A stretch of 64,000 nt of DNA from Ricinus communis (taxonomy: Eukaryota > Streptophyta > Magnoliopsida > Malpighiales > Euphorbiaceae), in assembly GCF_019578655.1 (NCBI RefSeq), contig NC_063258.1:3782001-3846000 (forward strand), in the 5' to 3' direction. The notes beneath the pieces were generated by a model. That model was not told the DNA's origin. It was given only the letters and a program-made list of their open reading frames with translations, and searched no databases. This document shows positions 46,700 through 59,436 of this stretch, one piece after another; the stretch's first letter is position 1, and the number at the start of each line of letters is the position of its first letter. Position numbers and translations under genes: made by a program.

Positions 46700-48980
46700 A
46701 AGTTTTTAATTATGTATATTAATAACAGTTTTAGTAGTTGCCATGAAAGGCATACCAAGGAGAACAATTTGCTCCTTATCCCTTACTGGTATATTTTTCA
46801 TATTAAGCACTACAAAATCAATAGGGATTATTAACTTACCTACTTGAACTAGTAAGTGTTTCACTATATCTCTAAGGTATTTCATTGATTTATCAATAAA
46901 TTGTAGAAACATGTTGGTTGGCTTCAACTCTCCCAAGCCAAGTTGTTCATAAATCAATTAAGGCATCAAGTTGATACTTGCTCCCAAATCCAACATGGCT
47001 TTTGTAACATTCTTATAACCCATTGTAATATCAATAGTGAAACTACTAGAATCCTTCATCTTAAAGGACAACTGATGTTGAAGCACTATACTTACTTTTT
47101 CTGACATTAGTACTTTTTCATTATTTGTATATCATCTTTTGTTAGTATTTAACTCTTTAAAGAACTTTATATACACTGGTTTATTCCTGATAACATCCAA
47201 TAAAAGTATATTAGTATTATATTTGAAGAGTATGTTAATATTTTTAGAAAATTGTTTATTCTTTTTGCTCTCTTTGAGTCATTTTGGAAAAGAAATAGGT
47301 GGTTTGTTAGGTTGAGCTGCCTCATTGAATACAAGTCTAGAAAAATGCTATTTTTTTTCCTTTTTAAGCCAAAGATTAGGCTCCACTTTTTCTTCCTTTT
47401 ACATGCTGTGATTTATATTCCTACTAATTCATCATCTTTAGATGTACCTACATCCAAAGAACTTATTTCAATTTTCATATCAACTTTATTATCAAATACC
47501 TTACTACTTTTGATAACAGTAATAGAATTGGCTTCTTCAGATCGACTTGATAATTTCTCTTTCTTGAGCTCTTGAACAATTTTAACAATTTATCCCATTT
47601 GATCTTCTAAATATTTCATTGAAACCTCAATAGATTCTGTCTTTTATTCATTCCTTTCCATCCTATCATGAGAAGTTATCATAAATGATTGAAGCTTTTT
47701 TTCCAAACTTAGCTTCCCTTGCATATTAGATTGAAAAGTTTGTCCTTAATTTTAAAAGAAAGGGTCTAAGTGCCTTTGGTATTGAGAGTCTTAGTTTTAG
47801 AAATGAGGTTGATTTGGGTTCCTTAATATTTATGGTGGGTTTTGGTCAATATTTTTCCAAAAAAAATCTGGATGGTTTCTTCAATCCATATTATATATGT
47901 TAGAATAAGGGTCATTCATAGGTTGTCTGAGTTGGTAAGAGTCTATCAAATAGCTTGTTCATACATATTTTTTGTACAATTATCAAAAGATGAACAAATT
48001 AGAAGAATAAATATTTGCACCATGATCATAAAGACTACATATGCCATATACCTCATTGCTTGGTGTATTTTTGGTTGAGGCAAGCATATTAACTTGCTTT
48101 GTTAATTTAGCAATTGCATGGCCATTTCACTACTAGCTATTATATTTACTTCTACTCTTTTTGTCTTCATATTCTTTTATTGTGAGTTAGCTCCTAACAT
48201 TTCAGAGATATCATAAACCTCATCAACTTTCCTTTCTAACATAGCACCTTACCTGCATTATCAACTATATATTAATATTATTGTGTTAACCATCATAAGA
48301 TGATTGCTTAGTTATTAGAAGTGGGTACCCATTATCTGAGTATTGTAGTAAAAGTAATTTGAAGTGATCTCATGCATGAAAGGACTCAGTATTCTTTTGA
48401 TAAAAATTAAAAATTTTAGCTCTTAATTCTTTAGTTTTTTAACGTGAGTAAAAATTACTCATAAATTTTTACTAAATTTCATCCCAAGTTCTAAAAGAAT
48501 TAAGAAGCAAAATCTTTAACTAAGCCTTTGCTCTTTCTTTCAATGAATAAGGAAAACACCTAATTCTCGATTGTTCCTCATTTAATCCAGATAATGGAAA
48601 AGTATGAACTATAGCATAAAATTCTCTAATGAATGTCAATGCATCCTCATTGGGCATACCATAAAATGAAGGAAGCATATTAAAATATGTATTTTTAAGT
48701 TCATAATTTCTATATACATCACCTAGAACTATATATAAAGTAGTCTTACCAATTATAGGCTAAGCATAATCCTTTATAACCATTTGTCTTTCAGCTGCTA
48801 CTTATCTTTGTTCATTTGCCATTATTTCAACCTCTTTTGCTGATTCTTCTTCAAATTCCTCAATTTCCTTTTTGTTTCTAGCTTTTGAGGAACAAACTCA
48901 CTCTCTACTTCTTAATTTTCTTCTGCATTTTTAATAGCTGATTTCAAGTTGTAGGGATTTTGAGTTAATTAATCACCTAA
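46700..48980 (-). pseudogene. Ty3 (Athila/Tat-like) gag and protease remnant
   Basis: Read on the minus strand. A gag stretch (about 48700-48400) includes EDALTFIREFYAIVHTFPLS and EEQSRIRCFPYSLKERAKA, the FPFSL..AK block of Ty3 gag. A protease stretch (about 47010-46706) includes DLGASINLMP, LGLGELKPTN, VGKLIIPIDFVVLNM and VLLGMPFMATTKTVI. Stops and frameshifts are frequent. No RT or integrase follows towards lower coordinates, so only the 5' part of the element survives. Its PBS and LTR lie directly upstream on the same strand. Confidence 0.75.
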
Positions 48981-49140
48981 TTTAATTTTTCTACTAGGCA
49001 TACAAATCAAAGAAGAATTTCTAAAACTTTAAAAACAAAATTTAAAAATAAAACACAGACACATAAACAAGATAAATCATAAAACAAACAAAAAAACACA
49101 AGACAATTTTGATAATCGATCAATATAATAAGATTTGAAC

Positions 49141-49169
49141 ACAGTTCTTTGACAACATCGCTAAGAACT
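49141..49169 (-). other. decayed primer binding site of the minus-strand Ty3 element
   Basis: On the minus strand, AGTTCTTAGCGATGTTGTCA and then AAGAACTG aligns with the TTTTTGGCGCCGTTGCCGGGGAACTG consensus of Athila/Tat-type elements, with G-to-A and C-to-T changes. It marks the LTR/leader junction. Confidence 0.6.
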
Positions 49170-49174
49170 TAATG

Positions 49175-50059
49175 TATAAGATTTAGTACTCGCAAGTGCA
49201 CAAACTGTTTTTATAGTAAATCGGTAAATTTACCTCGAGATTGATCCCTCAATTAACTATTAGACCACTTATTATAAGAACTAATTACCAACATAAAATA
49301 ATAAAAATAAATCTAAACACTCTTAAACTAATATTTTGAGAGAATATGAAGTTCACAAGTAAATAAAATAAACTAATAAAGTAAATATGTAGTGTTATAA
49401 TTTTAATAAGCTATATGATAAAAGGCAGTATATAGGCTAGCCAATTACTTAATAACCTCCTTATTTTAACCCTAAGAATAAATCTAATGAATGAGATGGT
49501 AAGATTTCTTTTTCTTTAATTACTTAAGAGAATGATGCAACTAAAGTTATTTATATCAACATAAATTGAAGCAAAAATGATGCCTCTAATACATTCAACC
49601 TAAATACTTTTTTATAACAATTATTAGTATTGAATTAGTATAATGGTTAAATAATAAAAATAACTGAAACTAATGAAGATATATTCATAAAGAAATCATT
49701 CATTAAATAAAAAGAACAATGTTTATATAAAGTAAATAGATTAAACCAAACACTTTAAAAAAAAAACTAGCCTAGTACATTTAATTCCATGATCATAGTA
49801 ATTAAACAGTTAAATATAAAAGTGAAACTGAAAATAAAAGCTCCCTCTAGATCTCGAATGAAAAAAAACGATTGATCTCCACTCTTCACTTCTCATAAAC
49901 CTTCTTGATCTTAAAAAAATAATAAAAATCTAAAACTAAATATTTGGAGAAGATGAATTGTAGATAGGATTGCAAGAATGGTAGACAAATGCAAAAGATA
50001 TAGCAGAGAGCAAATAGGAGAGACCTCTCCTCCTTTCTTTAGAACTTAGATTTACAAAG

Positions 50060-50097
<38 letters not shown>

Positions 50098-50290
50098 TGA
50101 GAGAGAGAGAGAGAAAATTCATCCATCCAAATAAATTTCTCCAAAAATAAATATATAAAATATAAATCTATCTGTTAGATAAAACTATAGATATCCTTAT
50201 CTTGACAAAATATTATCATATAATAACTATTAATATAAATCCTAATAATAATGTAAAATGACTAAATTCCTTCTCAGCCATATAAATTTA
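49175..50290 (-). repeat. LTR of the minus-strand Ty3 element (approximate)
   Basis: The sequence upstream of the decayed PBS, with the TTGTGCACTTGCGAGTACTA segment that often ends such LTRs. The outer end was not found, and the (TA)n(GA)n microsatellite at 50059-50114 lies within it. Confidence 0.4.
50059..50114. repeat. (TA)n(GA)n compound microsatellite
   Basis: About 11 TA repeats followed by about 16 GA repeats with one GTGA interruption. Confidence 0.92.
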
Positions 50291-51063
50291 GGCTAGGCTT
50301 TGTAAAATAGTCGGTCTATATATCTTACTCTTAGATCTTGATACAAACATGTCCAATTAAACTTCTTTTGAGTATTTTTTTCTATATTTATTTTAGCTAA
50401 TATTATCAGAAAATAGACACTAAAGTTTAAGTGAGATATAAATACTTATTTTCACCATATTTTATATATGAAATATATCATTAAGGTTCTAAAATATTTT
50501 AAATAACTATATATATTTTGAACCTTTAAATGTTTATTTTACCATTTATATCAATATGTATTTATTAATTTTCATTAATGAAATATTTATATTCTTTTAA
50601 ATTTTTTTCCCAATTAATTATATTTTATTTTTATATCAATTTCAATTTATTGTATTGTCTTTTATATTGATTAGACTTTTTAACTGAAATTCAAAATTAA
50701 AATTCTCTCAACATTGTTATTTTTAATTTTAGATTGAATAATTAATTAAATTTTATTAAAATCTCAACTAAATTTAAAAAAATAAATTATTATTATTAAT
50801 AAATAAACTTCAACCATTAATTTTAAATTAATATTAAAGACTATTATATATACATGGTTTTATCAAATATTAAGCAACAGCACAGTCTAGAATCTTAATT
50901 CAAAAAATTTATTCCCCTTGGGGTGTCAGTTACAAATCCACGTTTCTTCCGCAACTAATTTTTTGTCTTTTTGGAATCGATTCACACAAAATAAAAATAA
51001 ACGTGTCACTAAAATAGAGCGAGTGCACCATTGTTATTCATACTCTCAACTGAAAAAGACGCC

Positions 51064-51070
51064 TATAAAT
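51064..51070 (+). promoter_or_regulatory. TATA box of copy 2
   Basis: TATAAAT within GCCTATAAATACAACC, about 60 bp after an AACGTGTC site. The leader exon would then run to the GT donor at 51207, with a leader intron of about 610 bp ending at TTTATAG (51809-51815). Confidence 0.65.
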
Positions 51071-51820
51071 ACAACCGCCTCCTCCTGCTTCCTCCTTCAC
51101 AGCAGAAAAAAGTTTCCCTCTCTTTCTCTTCTTTCGTATTCCTCTGTCTGACTGATACTCATTTGCTCTTCTTCTCATCACAGCAAGCTCTGAACGCCTT
51201 GAAAACGTAAGCAACGACAGCAGTAGCAGCAGCATTACTTTTAATATATATATATTTTGAAACAGATTCATGAGATACGAGCTCCAAATCTGAGATTTCT
51301 TCTTCTAAAATCTGTAGCCTTAACTGTGTTTCTCTTCTTTTTCTTTATTTTTGTTATTTTTTCAGATCCTTTTGGCGTTCTGCGTTTGTTTGTGATACTT
51401 AGTTGATCATTAACAAGCAAGCTTCAACCTCATTTTTGCGTCCTTGCATGCCGTGCGTTTTTGTTGATTTCTCTCTTCTCTTCTCTTTCTTTTTTTTCTT
51501 TTTCTTTGAATTTTTGGAGATGAAACGGCTTTGTTCTCTGATACTAATCAACCTTTTTTTTTCTTCTTTTTTTTCTTTAACTTGTTTTCTGCTGCCAATT
51601 ATTTGTATATTCTAAGCTGCATACGCATCAGCGTTGTTTTGTGATTTCTCGTCATAATTATCACTTTCTGTTTCTGAAAATGTACTTGATTCTCGATTTT
51701 TCGTTTGAGAATCATAGCTGTTTTTGTATTTTTTTTTTTTTAAAAAAAAATGTATCTGTAGCTGTTTGTTTCATGCACTTGTTAATTGATGATTGATATC
51801 TTCTTTTATTTATAGTGACA

Positions 51821-53484
51821 ATGGATACTGCTAAGCTTGAAGATTATCACGCTGTCAACGACTTATTGCCTGAATTCGACGATTCTGGAGCTCTTCATCG
51901 TCGACCGACGTCAGATCGTCCTGGTAGGTAGCTCTTTCTCTTGTGTTTTAAAATTGTTGATGAGCATGCACGCTTGTTAAGGAATCGCTATATATGTTAA
52001 TTAATAATATTTTTGTTATTTGTTATTTGATTTATCAGATGCAAAACTGTTTAGCATTTTGAGTAATGAAGCTGTGTACTCATCGGAGATTAAGAAGAGT
52101 TTCATGAGGAAAGTAATCGTTTTCATCAGCTCCTGCAGTTTACCTGAGAATGAGAATGTTGACTCTCGTCTCTTCAGAATCACTCTCATGGTACGTAAAT
52201 TAATGATTACCTAAACCTTTGTTCACATATATCTAACATGTGAATTCCACATAATTTGATTTTGTTATTTTTTTTTTAAAAAATTTTGCTTTCTGTAATC
52301 GGCAGTACGCAGCAGATGATCATAAGTATGTTTCTGTGGAGTTTGTGTTTGAAGAAAGCTCAAGTTCTGTCAGCAATATGCAGCAGCAAGAGAATCTCAA
52401 ATGCTCTGTAACAACTACTGTATCTGATCATGATCTCTGTGACTGCTCATTTCAGACTTACAATATTCCAGGCAGGCTTAAGTTGTCTAATTTTAAAACT
52501 TCACTAAAGTCAAGTTCTCTTTATGATATTTGCAAATTAACCTGTGAGTTTTTCCTAATTGGATATTGATTTAGTTATATTATATATATGCTTTACTGAG
52601 ATAGGATCAGGCGAAAGATTGCAGGAGAAATGGGATGCTAATTTGCCTCACATTAATCGTGATGACACAAAACTACTCGCTCTGAAATATTTGAAGGAAA
52701 TATATGTTGTGGCCGTATCTCAGACTACGAATGAACAACAAAGGGAAGACTTGAGTCTTACTGATCAGCAAATATATGAGCTGCTCACTCACTTTGCTCC
52801 CAAACAAGTGTGTGAGACAATAACATTTTTCCTTTTTGAATTTAAACTTCTATCCTCTCAAGTAAATTAAGATTTTATTGTGTTTTTAATTCTTTTCTTC
52901 TTTTTTTTGTGTAGGCTGTATTGCCAAATGGGACTGCTACGGGACGGCCAACTTCACCGGGCGCACATCATAATGGAGGTGGAAATGATGGAGCAGGTGG
53001 GGGTTATCATGAGAATGGGGCCGTTGGTGGTGGTGCCGATAATGGTGATGGTGGTCCTGGTGTTGGTGATAGTTATGATGCAGGTGGAGATGGAGATGGC
53101 GGCGGGGATGGTGGAGGTGGAGGTGGAGGTGGAGGAGGAGCTGCCAATTTCGTATTTCTTATTCCGATATGCTTAAGGACCCCTGATGGCCTGTTGGTGT
53201 TGTTGAACCACGTTCCAATGTTTCAACTTCAATTTATGACTCGAGATCTGTTCCTCAACATCCTCCACGCTTATTGGTGTCTCCATACAAATGAACAGAG
53301 ACGTCAGGATATTACTCGGGAGACTGTGTGGCCAGGTTACAGGGTTAGCTTCCTTAGCGATTGGCCGGATGTGCATGGACCTGAACCTGTTGAAGAACAC
53401 GATCTGGAATTGGATTTCGATGGTGATTGGTCTTACTTTAACCACTTTCTTGCGGTGATTATCGTTGAAGCGGAGGCTGACTGA
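51821..53484 (+). CDS. unrecognised plant gene, copy 2 (intact, 397 aa)
   Basis: Exons 51821-51923, 52039-52190, 52306-52471, 52605-52807 and 52915-53484 join to 397 codons plus TGA. Introns are GT..AG except the third, which appears to start with GC (CCAG before GCAGGC); copy 1 also has GC there. Residues 1-34 are a short leader (MDTAKLEDYHAVNDLLPEF). Residues about 35-208 form a mixed alpha/beta-looking region with LFSILSNEAVYSSEIKKSF, a Cys pair in DHDLCDCSF, and the helix-rich end DDTKLLALKYLKEIYVVAV. Residues about 209-284 are Gly/Asp/Asn-rich with a run of 10 Gly. Residues about 285-397 are acidic and aromatic (NFVFLIPICLR, MFQLQFMTRDLFLNILHAYW, DLELDFDGDWSYF). No signal peptide or membrane span. 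I do not recognise the family; any function would be a guess. Confidence 0.75.
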
Positions 53485-53768
53485 TATGAGAAGCGGCAAT
53501 TACAGGAACACTTGTCTAGCTCAGTACGGTACAGTACAGTTCTTTCCTTTCCTTCCCTTTCCTTTCTTTTGGACATCAATTCTTTTAGTTGGGTATTATT
53601 TCAGAACTTCTACATACAAAAAGTAGTGCTGATTGGTGATTGATTGATGCTTATAAGGAGTCAGTATTTCTTTAATTCTCGTTATAAGTACTGCAGGAGG
53701 ACACTTATGTTTGGCAGAACTATAAGAAATAGAAATCTACACATGCAGATTATTGTCTGAATATATGA

Positions 53769-54740
53769 GTATGGGACCCTATTTTTGTATACTATGGATC
53801 TTAAATGCATCAATTTCCTAACAGTTTGTAAACTAATTGTGTCATTATTATGACTTTATGAGAAATTTGAGAGATCCTTCGCAATCAAATATTGATTTTT
53901 CTCATTTTGGGGTTTTTGACAATTATTTATAATTTCAGAGTAAATTTTTGGTTCAATTACCACTTTAGAAAAGAAAAAAATTGGTTCAACATCTTGATAT
54001 TATGTGTCTACCTGTCCATCAGGCGGACATAAAATGCCCTGGTATGCATTTTTTGTACCATGCAGGCCGTTGCATTCTACTTTTTATTCTCCTTAGTTTT
54101 TTCTTTTTTAATTTCCCTTATTTATATACACGCATATTTATTAAAAGAAAATATCCCTTTAGTTTCTTCTGAGAATAATTTATGTAGTCTCGCTAATAAT
54201 TTTATTATGGATAATTTACTATTTGGGTTCTGTATTTTTTTTATATTATATTAATTATTTTTAATTTTTTTATTTTATAATTTTATGGTAGAAAAATTTT
54301 CTGTCGGAATTCTAGTTGTAGAACCGTTAATCCTGTTTGGTTTTATGTAATTTGTGGTCTGATATTTAATATAATATACAGATTGTCTTTTATAGTTTAT
54401 TATTATACTAGAACATCTTTTGGCTAATTTTTTTACAAAAATTAAGTTTAGTGTTTGTATACTTATAGTATATTAAATCTTAGTAAAATCTAAATATCTT
54501 AAAAAGTATTTATATTTATCAAAATAGAAAATTTATATAATTTAATTTTAAATTATTAAAATAAGATAGATGTTATTCGTAGAAATAAGTAAAGAAATAT
54601 TATGTGGTTTTATCATTTAACAATTTAGAATAATGATTTCTTTTTAGACAGAAAAAGGCACGTGATTAAAAATATGACAAAATAAAGTATTTTGCTCTTA
54701 AAAAGTATCCATTGGTAAGAATTTGGCTATTTTTACTCAG
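53769..54740. other. AT-rich intergenic DNA
   Basis: No gene or clear repeat. The short open frames near 53981 and 54060 have low-complexity, chance-like translations. Confidence 0.55.
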
Positions 54741-54745
54741 ATCAG

Positions 54746-54903
54746 CAGTTGATAATATGAGTTTAGAGCTTAATAACTCAAAATGTCATTGTCTGGCCGT
54801 TAAAATTAATCTCATCCGATTAATGACTTCTCAAGCCGTAATTTAATGATCAATAATGAAATTAAAAGTTATTGAGCTTCAAACTCATGTTATCAAACAC
54901 GAG
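54746..54903. mobile_element. small foldback (MITE-like) element
   Basis: The left arm GTTGATAATATGAGTTTAG continues as AGCTTAATAACT. The right arm, read on minus, is GTTTGATAACATGAGTTTGA and continues as AGCTCAATAACT. The whole is about 160 bp. The centre also contains a smaller inverted pair (GGCCGTTAAAATTAATC and its mirror near 54830). Confidence 0.55.
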
Positions 54904-56929
54904 CAACTTGATAATGATGACTGATCGGAATGAAGGTGGTTGGATCCTTACAAATCGAGACTTTTTAACGGTGAGATTTTTTTTAACACGATCTGCAACC
55001 GTATATCTCTCTTTGTCTGAAAAGAAAATTCACATACTCTAAGTTACAAAATAGTGAAACTACAAAGTACTTTTTTATACTTATTTCTTATTTCTTATTA
55101 TTAATTATATTACACTAGAATTATATATAAATTTGATAAGAAGTAGGATCAACCATACTTTTTTCATCAACCCAGTTTTTCAATTGCATTGATTTTTAAA
55201 ATGTAAAAAAAAATTAATATAATAAATAAAATATGAGCAATTTATATATTATATTAAAAAAAATAGTATAAAATCAAGTCTAATTAATTATCGTTTAATC
55301 AAAATTTTAACAGAAAAGATTTTTAATATAAAATTACGAAGTAAAAAATAAAAAAATATAATTTTAAATTATTAAAATTCAGCAATGTAATATAGGCAAA
55401 TATAAGGATATAAGATAATTATCACTTCTAATTGTTATCTTTTTTAGTATATAATAATAGTAGTAGTAGTAAATAATAATATTAACGGTGAAAGTAGTAT
55501 CACCAAAAGTTAAAGTAATAATGGTATTAATTAAACTGAAAAATCGAATTTTTCAAAAGTAAAAAAAATCAAATTAGAAAAATCATAATCAACTAAGATT
55601 AAGAAATACAATGGATTATTATTTGTATTAAAAGTTTAAACATTTTATAGTCTTAATTATATAATTCATTTGTATTAATAATTTAAACATTAATATTCTT
55701 AATTACATGTATGAAATTTAACTGAACCCAAATTATAGAACAATTTTTACTTTTATATATTATAAAAACTACTCATTTAAGCGAATCGGAATAATTTATT
55801 TTTACTAAAAACTAATAATATCAAAAATAGTTTCAATAATAATAATACTTTGAAAATATCGTCATTCATTAGTTGGCGTAATGGATAGCTTCTGTTGGCC
55901 ATTTCAACTGATGGACGACTATGACTAGCCTCTGTCATTCTCCATCTCAGTAAAGTCTATCCTAAATTGAATATTTAATTTGAGACCACTTTAAAGTGAA
56001 AGATTTAATAAAGTTTTATCCTAAAATGAGAAATAATGTTTTCAGAAATCTCTCTCACATTGATAAATTTTACTTAATTCAATTAGATGCTATCTGATTC
56101 AATCACCTATGTTAGAAGTTAGAGAATAACAAAATGCTATAATTAAAAAATTAATTGATTTAATCATTAATCAAATTATATTAAATTATAGAAAAGCTAT
56201 AGTAAAGGAAATTTAATATCAATAATTTACAAATCTAATTTAATGTGTCACTTATAAATTTTTTAGTAATTATAATGATAATTATATAAATATAAACTCT
56301 TTTAAATAAATTTATCTTAACTTTTCAAATTTCTAACATTTGTCTGATCATGCTTCGTCAGCCGGTAGTTCACAGTTCTATGCCACATGGAACTAGCTCT
56401 AATCTCGAGCAGTTCCAAGTGGGTTGGAAATTGGTAAGTTTTGGTTCATGATTTCGGACGGTTTCTATAGTATAAATAAAAAATAAAATTAAGCGATAAC
56501 ATAGAAATTAAAATATAAAAATAATATTAATAAATAAATATTTAAATAATAAATGAACTATATATTTATATGGTAAAAACTAATAAATAAATTTTGCACG
56601 ATTTGAAATTAAAACTGTCGGTTTTGATTTCAACTGAAGATAAATTAGCTTTAGGTTAGTCCTCTCTGGTTTTAGACTGAGTTCCAAATTTGATCAGTTT
56701 CGATTCCAGGTTTAAACTTGTCTATGCAATAAAACCTATTTAACATTAAGCTTTAAAAAACTCTTAATATATTTTTTGAAAAGTTCTTATAAGAATATCA
56801 TTATTTATCCGTAAATTGATATGATAGATAGTTTATGTCTGTTAGTCCATCTAGTGGACAAATGTTGGCTGTTGTTATTCCTTCCAACTCAATAAAATTC
56901 ACTTTAAATAAAGAATAGCAAAATATATA
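54904..56929. other. AT-rich intergenic DNA
   Basis: Largely A/T with short ATA/AAT runs (for example AATAATAGTAGTAGTAGT near 55445). No gene seen. Confidence 0.55.
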
Positions 56930-57275
56930 AATAATTATATCCATGTAGCTAGCACTTATTTTACCTAATGATGACGGTGTTGATTTTTCTTTATTGAAAT
57001 GAAAGAAAATTATCATTTTTTATAGTTTTATCTATTAAAATAAAATTAATAATTCATCACATGCATAAAACATGAGCTGAAAAAGGTTAAAAAAGTCTCT
57101 TTTATCGCATAAAACTAATTGAGTCTTATGCTATTATAGTGTGAAGTAGAGAGAGTTAGTTTTAAAGATATAATTATTCTATATTTCAAACTTTAAAGAT
57201 ATATATAATTAAGCTACTTTGAAATTTAAATATTTAATTATACTTTGACTGAAAATTGAAGAGCTTATTTAAATA
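56930..57275. mobile_element. MITE-like element, copy B (left end missing)
   Basis: Colinear with about 10098-10430. Both contain AATTATATCC near the start, then GTTGATTT, AAATTATCATTTTTTA, TATCTATTAAAA, CGCATGCA/CACATGCA, AACTAA(A/T)TGAGTCT and a final TAATT(G/A)TACTTT block. The first 100 bp of copy A are not found here. Confidence 0.65.
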
Positions 57276-57299
57276 CTCAATTAATCTTAATAATTGATT

Positions 57300-58717
57300 C
57301 GTCGAGGATATATATGTCAAAGAAAACGTTTTTCTTTCTTAGATGTGTAACCATCCTTCAACCTTCACTCTTGCCGTCCCATATATACATTTTTTTTCTA
57401 TATATATGGCCTTTAATCAAAGTCCTTAAGGGTTTAAGATTTCTACAAAACTTTAGCTTACATTAAGTTAGCTTTGTTATGCTAAATAGACTTTACTTAA
57501 TATAAGAACTAATTCATGGATAATAATCCATCATAGGCCCATTATACAAGGCCCATTAGCTCTTAATTAATTAACCTTTAATTAGACCTAATATATATGA
57601 GCTTAAGCCCAATGCTTAAGAGCCTCATTTTAATCCCAACTTAAAATCTATTTTTGTGTGATCCAAAAGATTCCTAACATGTTGGTGATGAATATGGATT
57701 ATGAATTAAACTTTTTTAATTCAATATTAATTCTCTAATGTAACTTAATCCATAATCATATATCAAGATTGACATCTAGAAATGCATCATGATCATTCAA
57801 ATGTGTAGAATGATCAAAGTACTTTAGTTAAACTTTATAGTAAACAATCTCATAATGCAATTCAATCCTTTCATTGTACTTTTATCATAATTGAACTAAT
57901 CATATTTGTTCTTAATAATTGCATATATCATTTTGAATAAGATTTATGGAACACTTTTCATAATCTTCATTCATATAATCTTGGTCAAGAATTTCCATGC
58001 TAAAGTATATTAAAAGTTATCAAGATAAGGTCCCATGACATATTACCTTGGGCAATAAATTCTTTATTGATAACTTATTATCTTTATATGACTATTACTA
58101 TACCCATGGTTATCCCTTGATCGATCCATGGATAGGAGAACATAAGATAGTATCAAAGTATAGTAATCCTCAAATAAAATAAAATACGGTTATCTCAATT
58201 TTAAGGATCACGTCTTACATGATTGTCACAAGAGTATTGTCCATAGACACTTGAGGTAAATTCCCTATGGACTACTCAGTAGAGCCATGTTCAATGAACT
58301 TATTCTTGTAACAAGCACCCATATGCTTATCTCAGAATCCTTATTCCTCAACCTTATGAGACAAAATTTTTACTTCATAAGTAAGTGATAACACATTATA
58401 ATAGTTTCAACTGTTTGATCAATATTCAAATGATCAATATATAATTCTTGATCAAACATCAACTATGAATAAAATTTAGGAGTGTATATAATGAGAACCT
58501 CATCATTATAAACTCGGTTTATAATTTCTCTTACATTTGTGTTTACATTCCATAGGGTTCATCTCTAACGATATGGATTATTCCTTGATAATACCCGATT
58601 ACTTGTATTATTAGAGTCGAATAATGCCTTTAGTATAATTATATGCCATCAATTGTGATGTATAAATTAACACTGATTATCTAACAACTCTTTGTTTTTA
58701 GGGCACACTCTAATAAT
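57300..58717 (-). repeat. Ty1/copia-type LTR on the minus strand (solo or truncated)
   Basis: On the minus strand it begins TATTAGAGTGTGCCCTAAAA then ACAAAGAG, the usual start of a class of copia LTRs (TGTTAGAGTGTGCCCTAAA...), with the TG eroded to TA. It runs through GGGCTTAAGCTCATATATA and a GGCCCATTA-type region. It sits inside a minus-strand Ty3 LTR (breakpoint near 58718). The far end is not defined. Confidence 0.55.
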
Positions 58718-59436
58718 CAAACTCACTTAGTCTAGCCTAATCTAAGTTTACTAACCATTATTCTAAATAGGCTACTTTTTACATCCAAAGCCTATTTTAA
58801 TTTCCTAAGTCTGAATGGGTCAATTTATTAATTAGACATGGCAAAGCCCACCTGAGTATAGTTGGATTTTATAATTAGGTCCAATTGCCATTTTATTAAC
58901 CTAATAGACATAAGTTTCAGGCCAAAATTTGAATTTTAAAGTCCTAAGTCTATATGAGTTATTTTTAATTAACAATCAAATAAGCAACTATGTGTAGATT
59001 ATAAATATCAAAAAAAGTACAAAAGCAAGAAAAATATAAATTACATACTTGAGAATAAAAATAGGCAAAAAGTAATAAAAAAATAAATAAAATAGGCAGA
59101 AACTAGGAAAATCCGATCGTCGGACGAAGATGCGACACAAACTGTCAAAATCGGGCAACTTAGGAATGAATAGCCGCTTGACTGTGTCACAGAGCCGATC
59201 GGCTCTATGTACAACCAATCAACTCTAGAATTAGTTCTAAGCCGATTATAGTAGGTAGTAACTTCAGAACATCATCAATATACATGCATAAAAACACAAA
59301 ATAACGATTAATAGATGTGTAAAACAACAAACAAGTAAATAAACTAATTTCTAAGGCAAAACAACATCAATAGATTTTAAACAGACAAACAATAAATAAT
59401 TAACTCAAAAGCAAATTCAAATAGATACTCAATTAA
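58718..59436 (-). repeat. fragment of a Ty3-type LTR (GATCGGCT family), minus strand
   Basis: Read on minus it parallels 61550-62110. It has the motif cluster with the perfect palindrome AGAGCCGATCGGCTCT (59191-59206), then TATAGACTTA and GGCTAGACTAAGTGAGT (compare GGGCTAGATTAAGTGAGT at 62072). It abuts the RNase H of a plus-strand Ty3 element at about 59437. Confidence 0.6.

Larger units (their letters stand above)
50630..53768 (+). repeat. direct duplication, copy 2
   Basis: Partner of 42130-45200. Gene order and orientation are the same, so a direct duplication separated by about 5.4 kb. Confidence 0.85.

Noticed and set aside
47252..47575. 107-codon plus-strand open frame in the spacer between the duplicated genes
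   Set aside because: It lies opposite the decayed minus-strand Ty3 gag-protease region and reads as low-complexity Phe/Leu-rich sequence.
50059..50114. Possible CRISPR-like or satellite array
   Set aside because: Simple dinucleotide microsatellite. No spacers, and the window is plant nuclear DNA.
52880..53176. Second open frame rich in Met and Val overlapping the Gly/Asp linker, open in both gene copies (also 44359-44640)
   Set aside because: It is the shifted reading of the GGTGAT-type repeat. Openness in both copies follows from the repeat composition, and there is no independent start context or domain.
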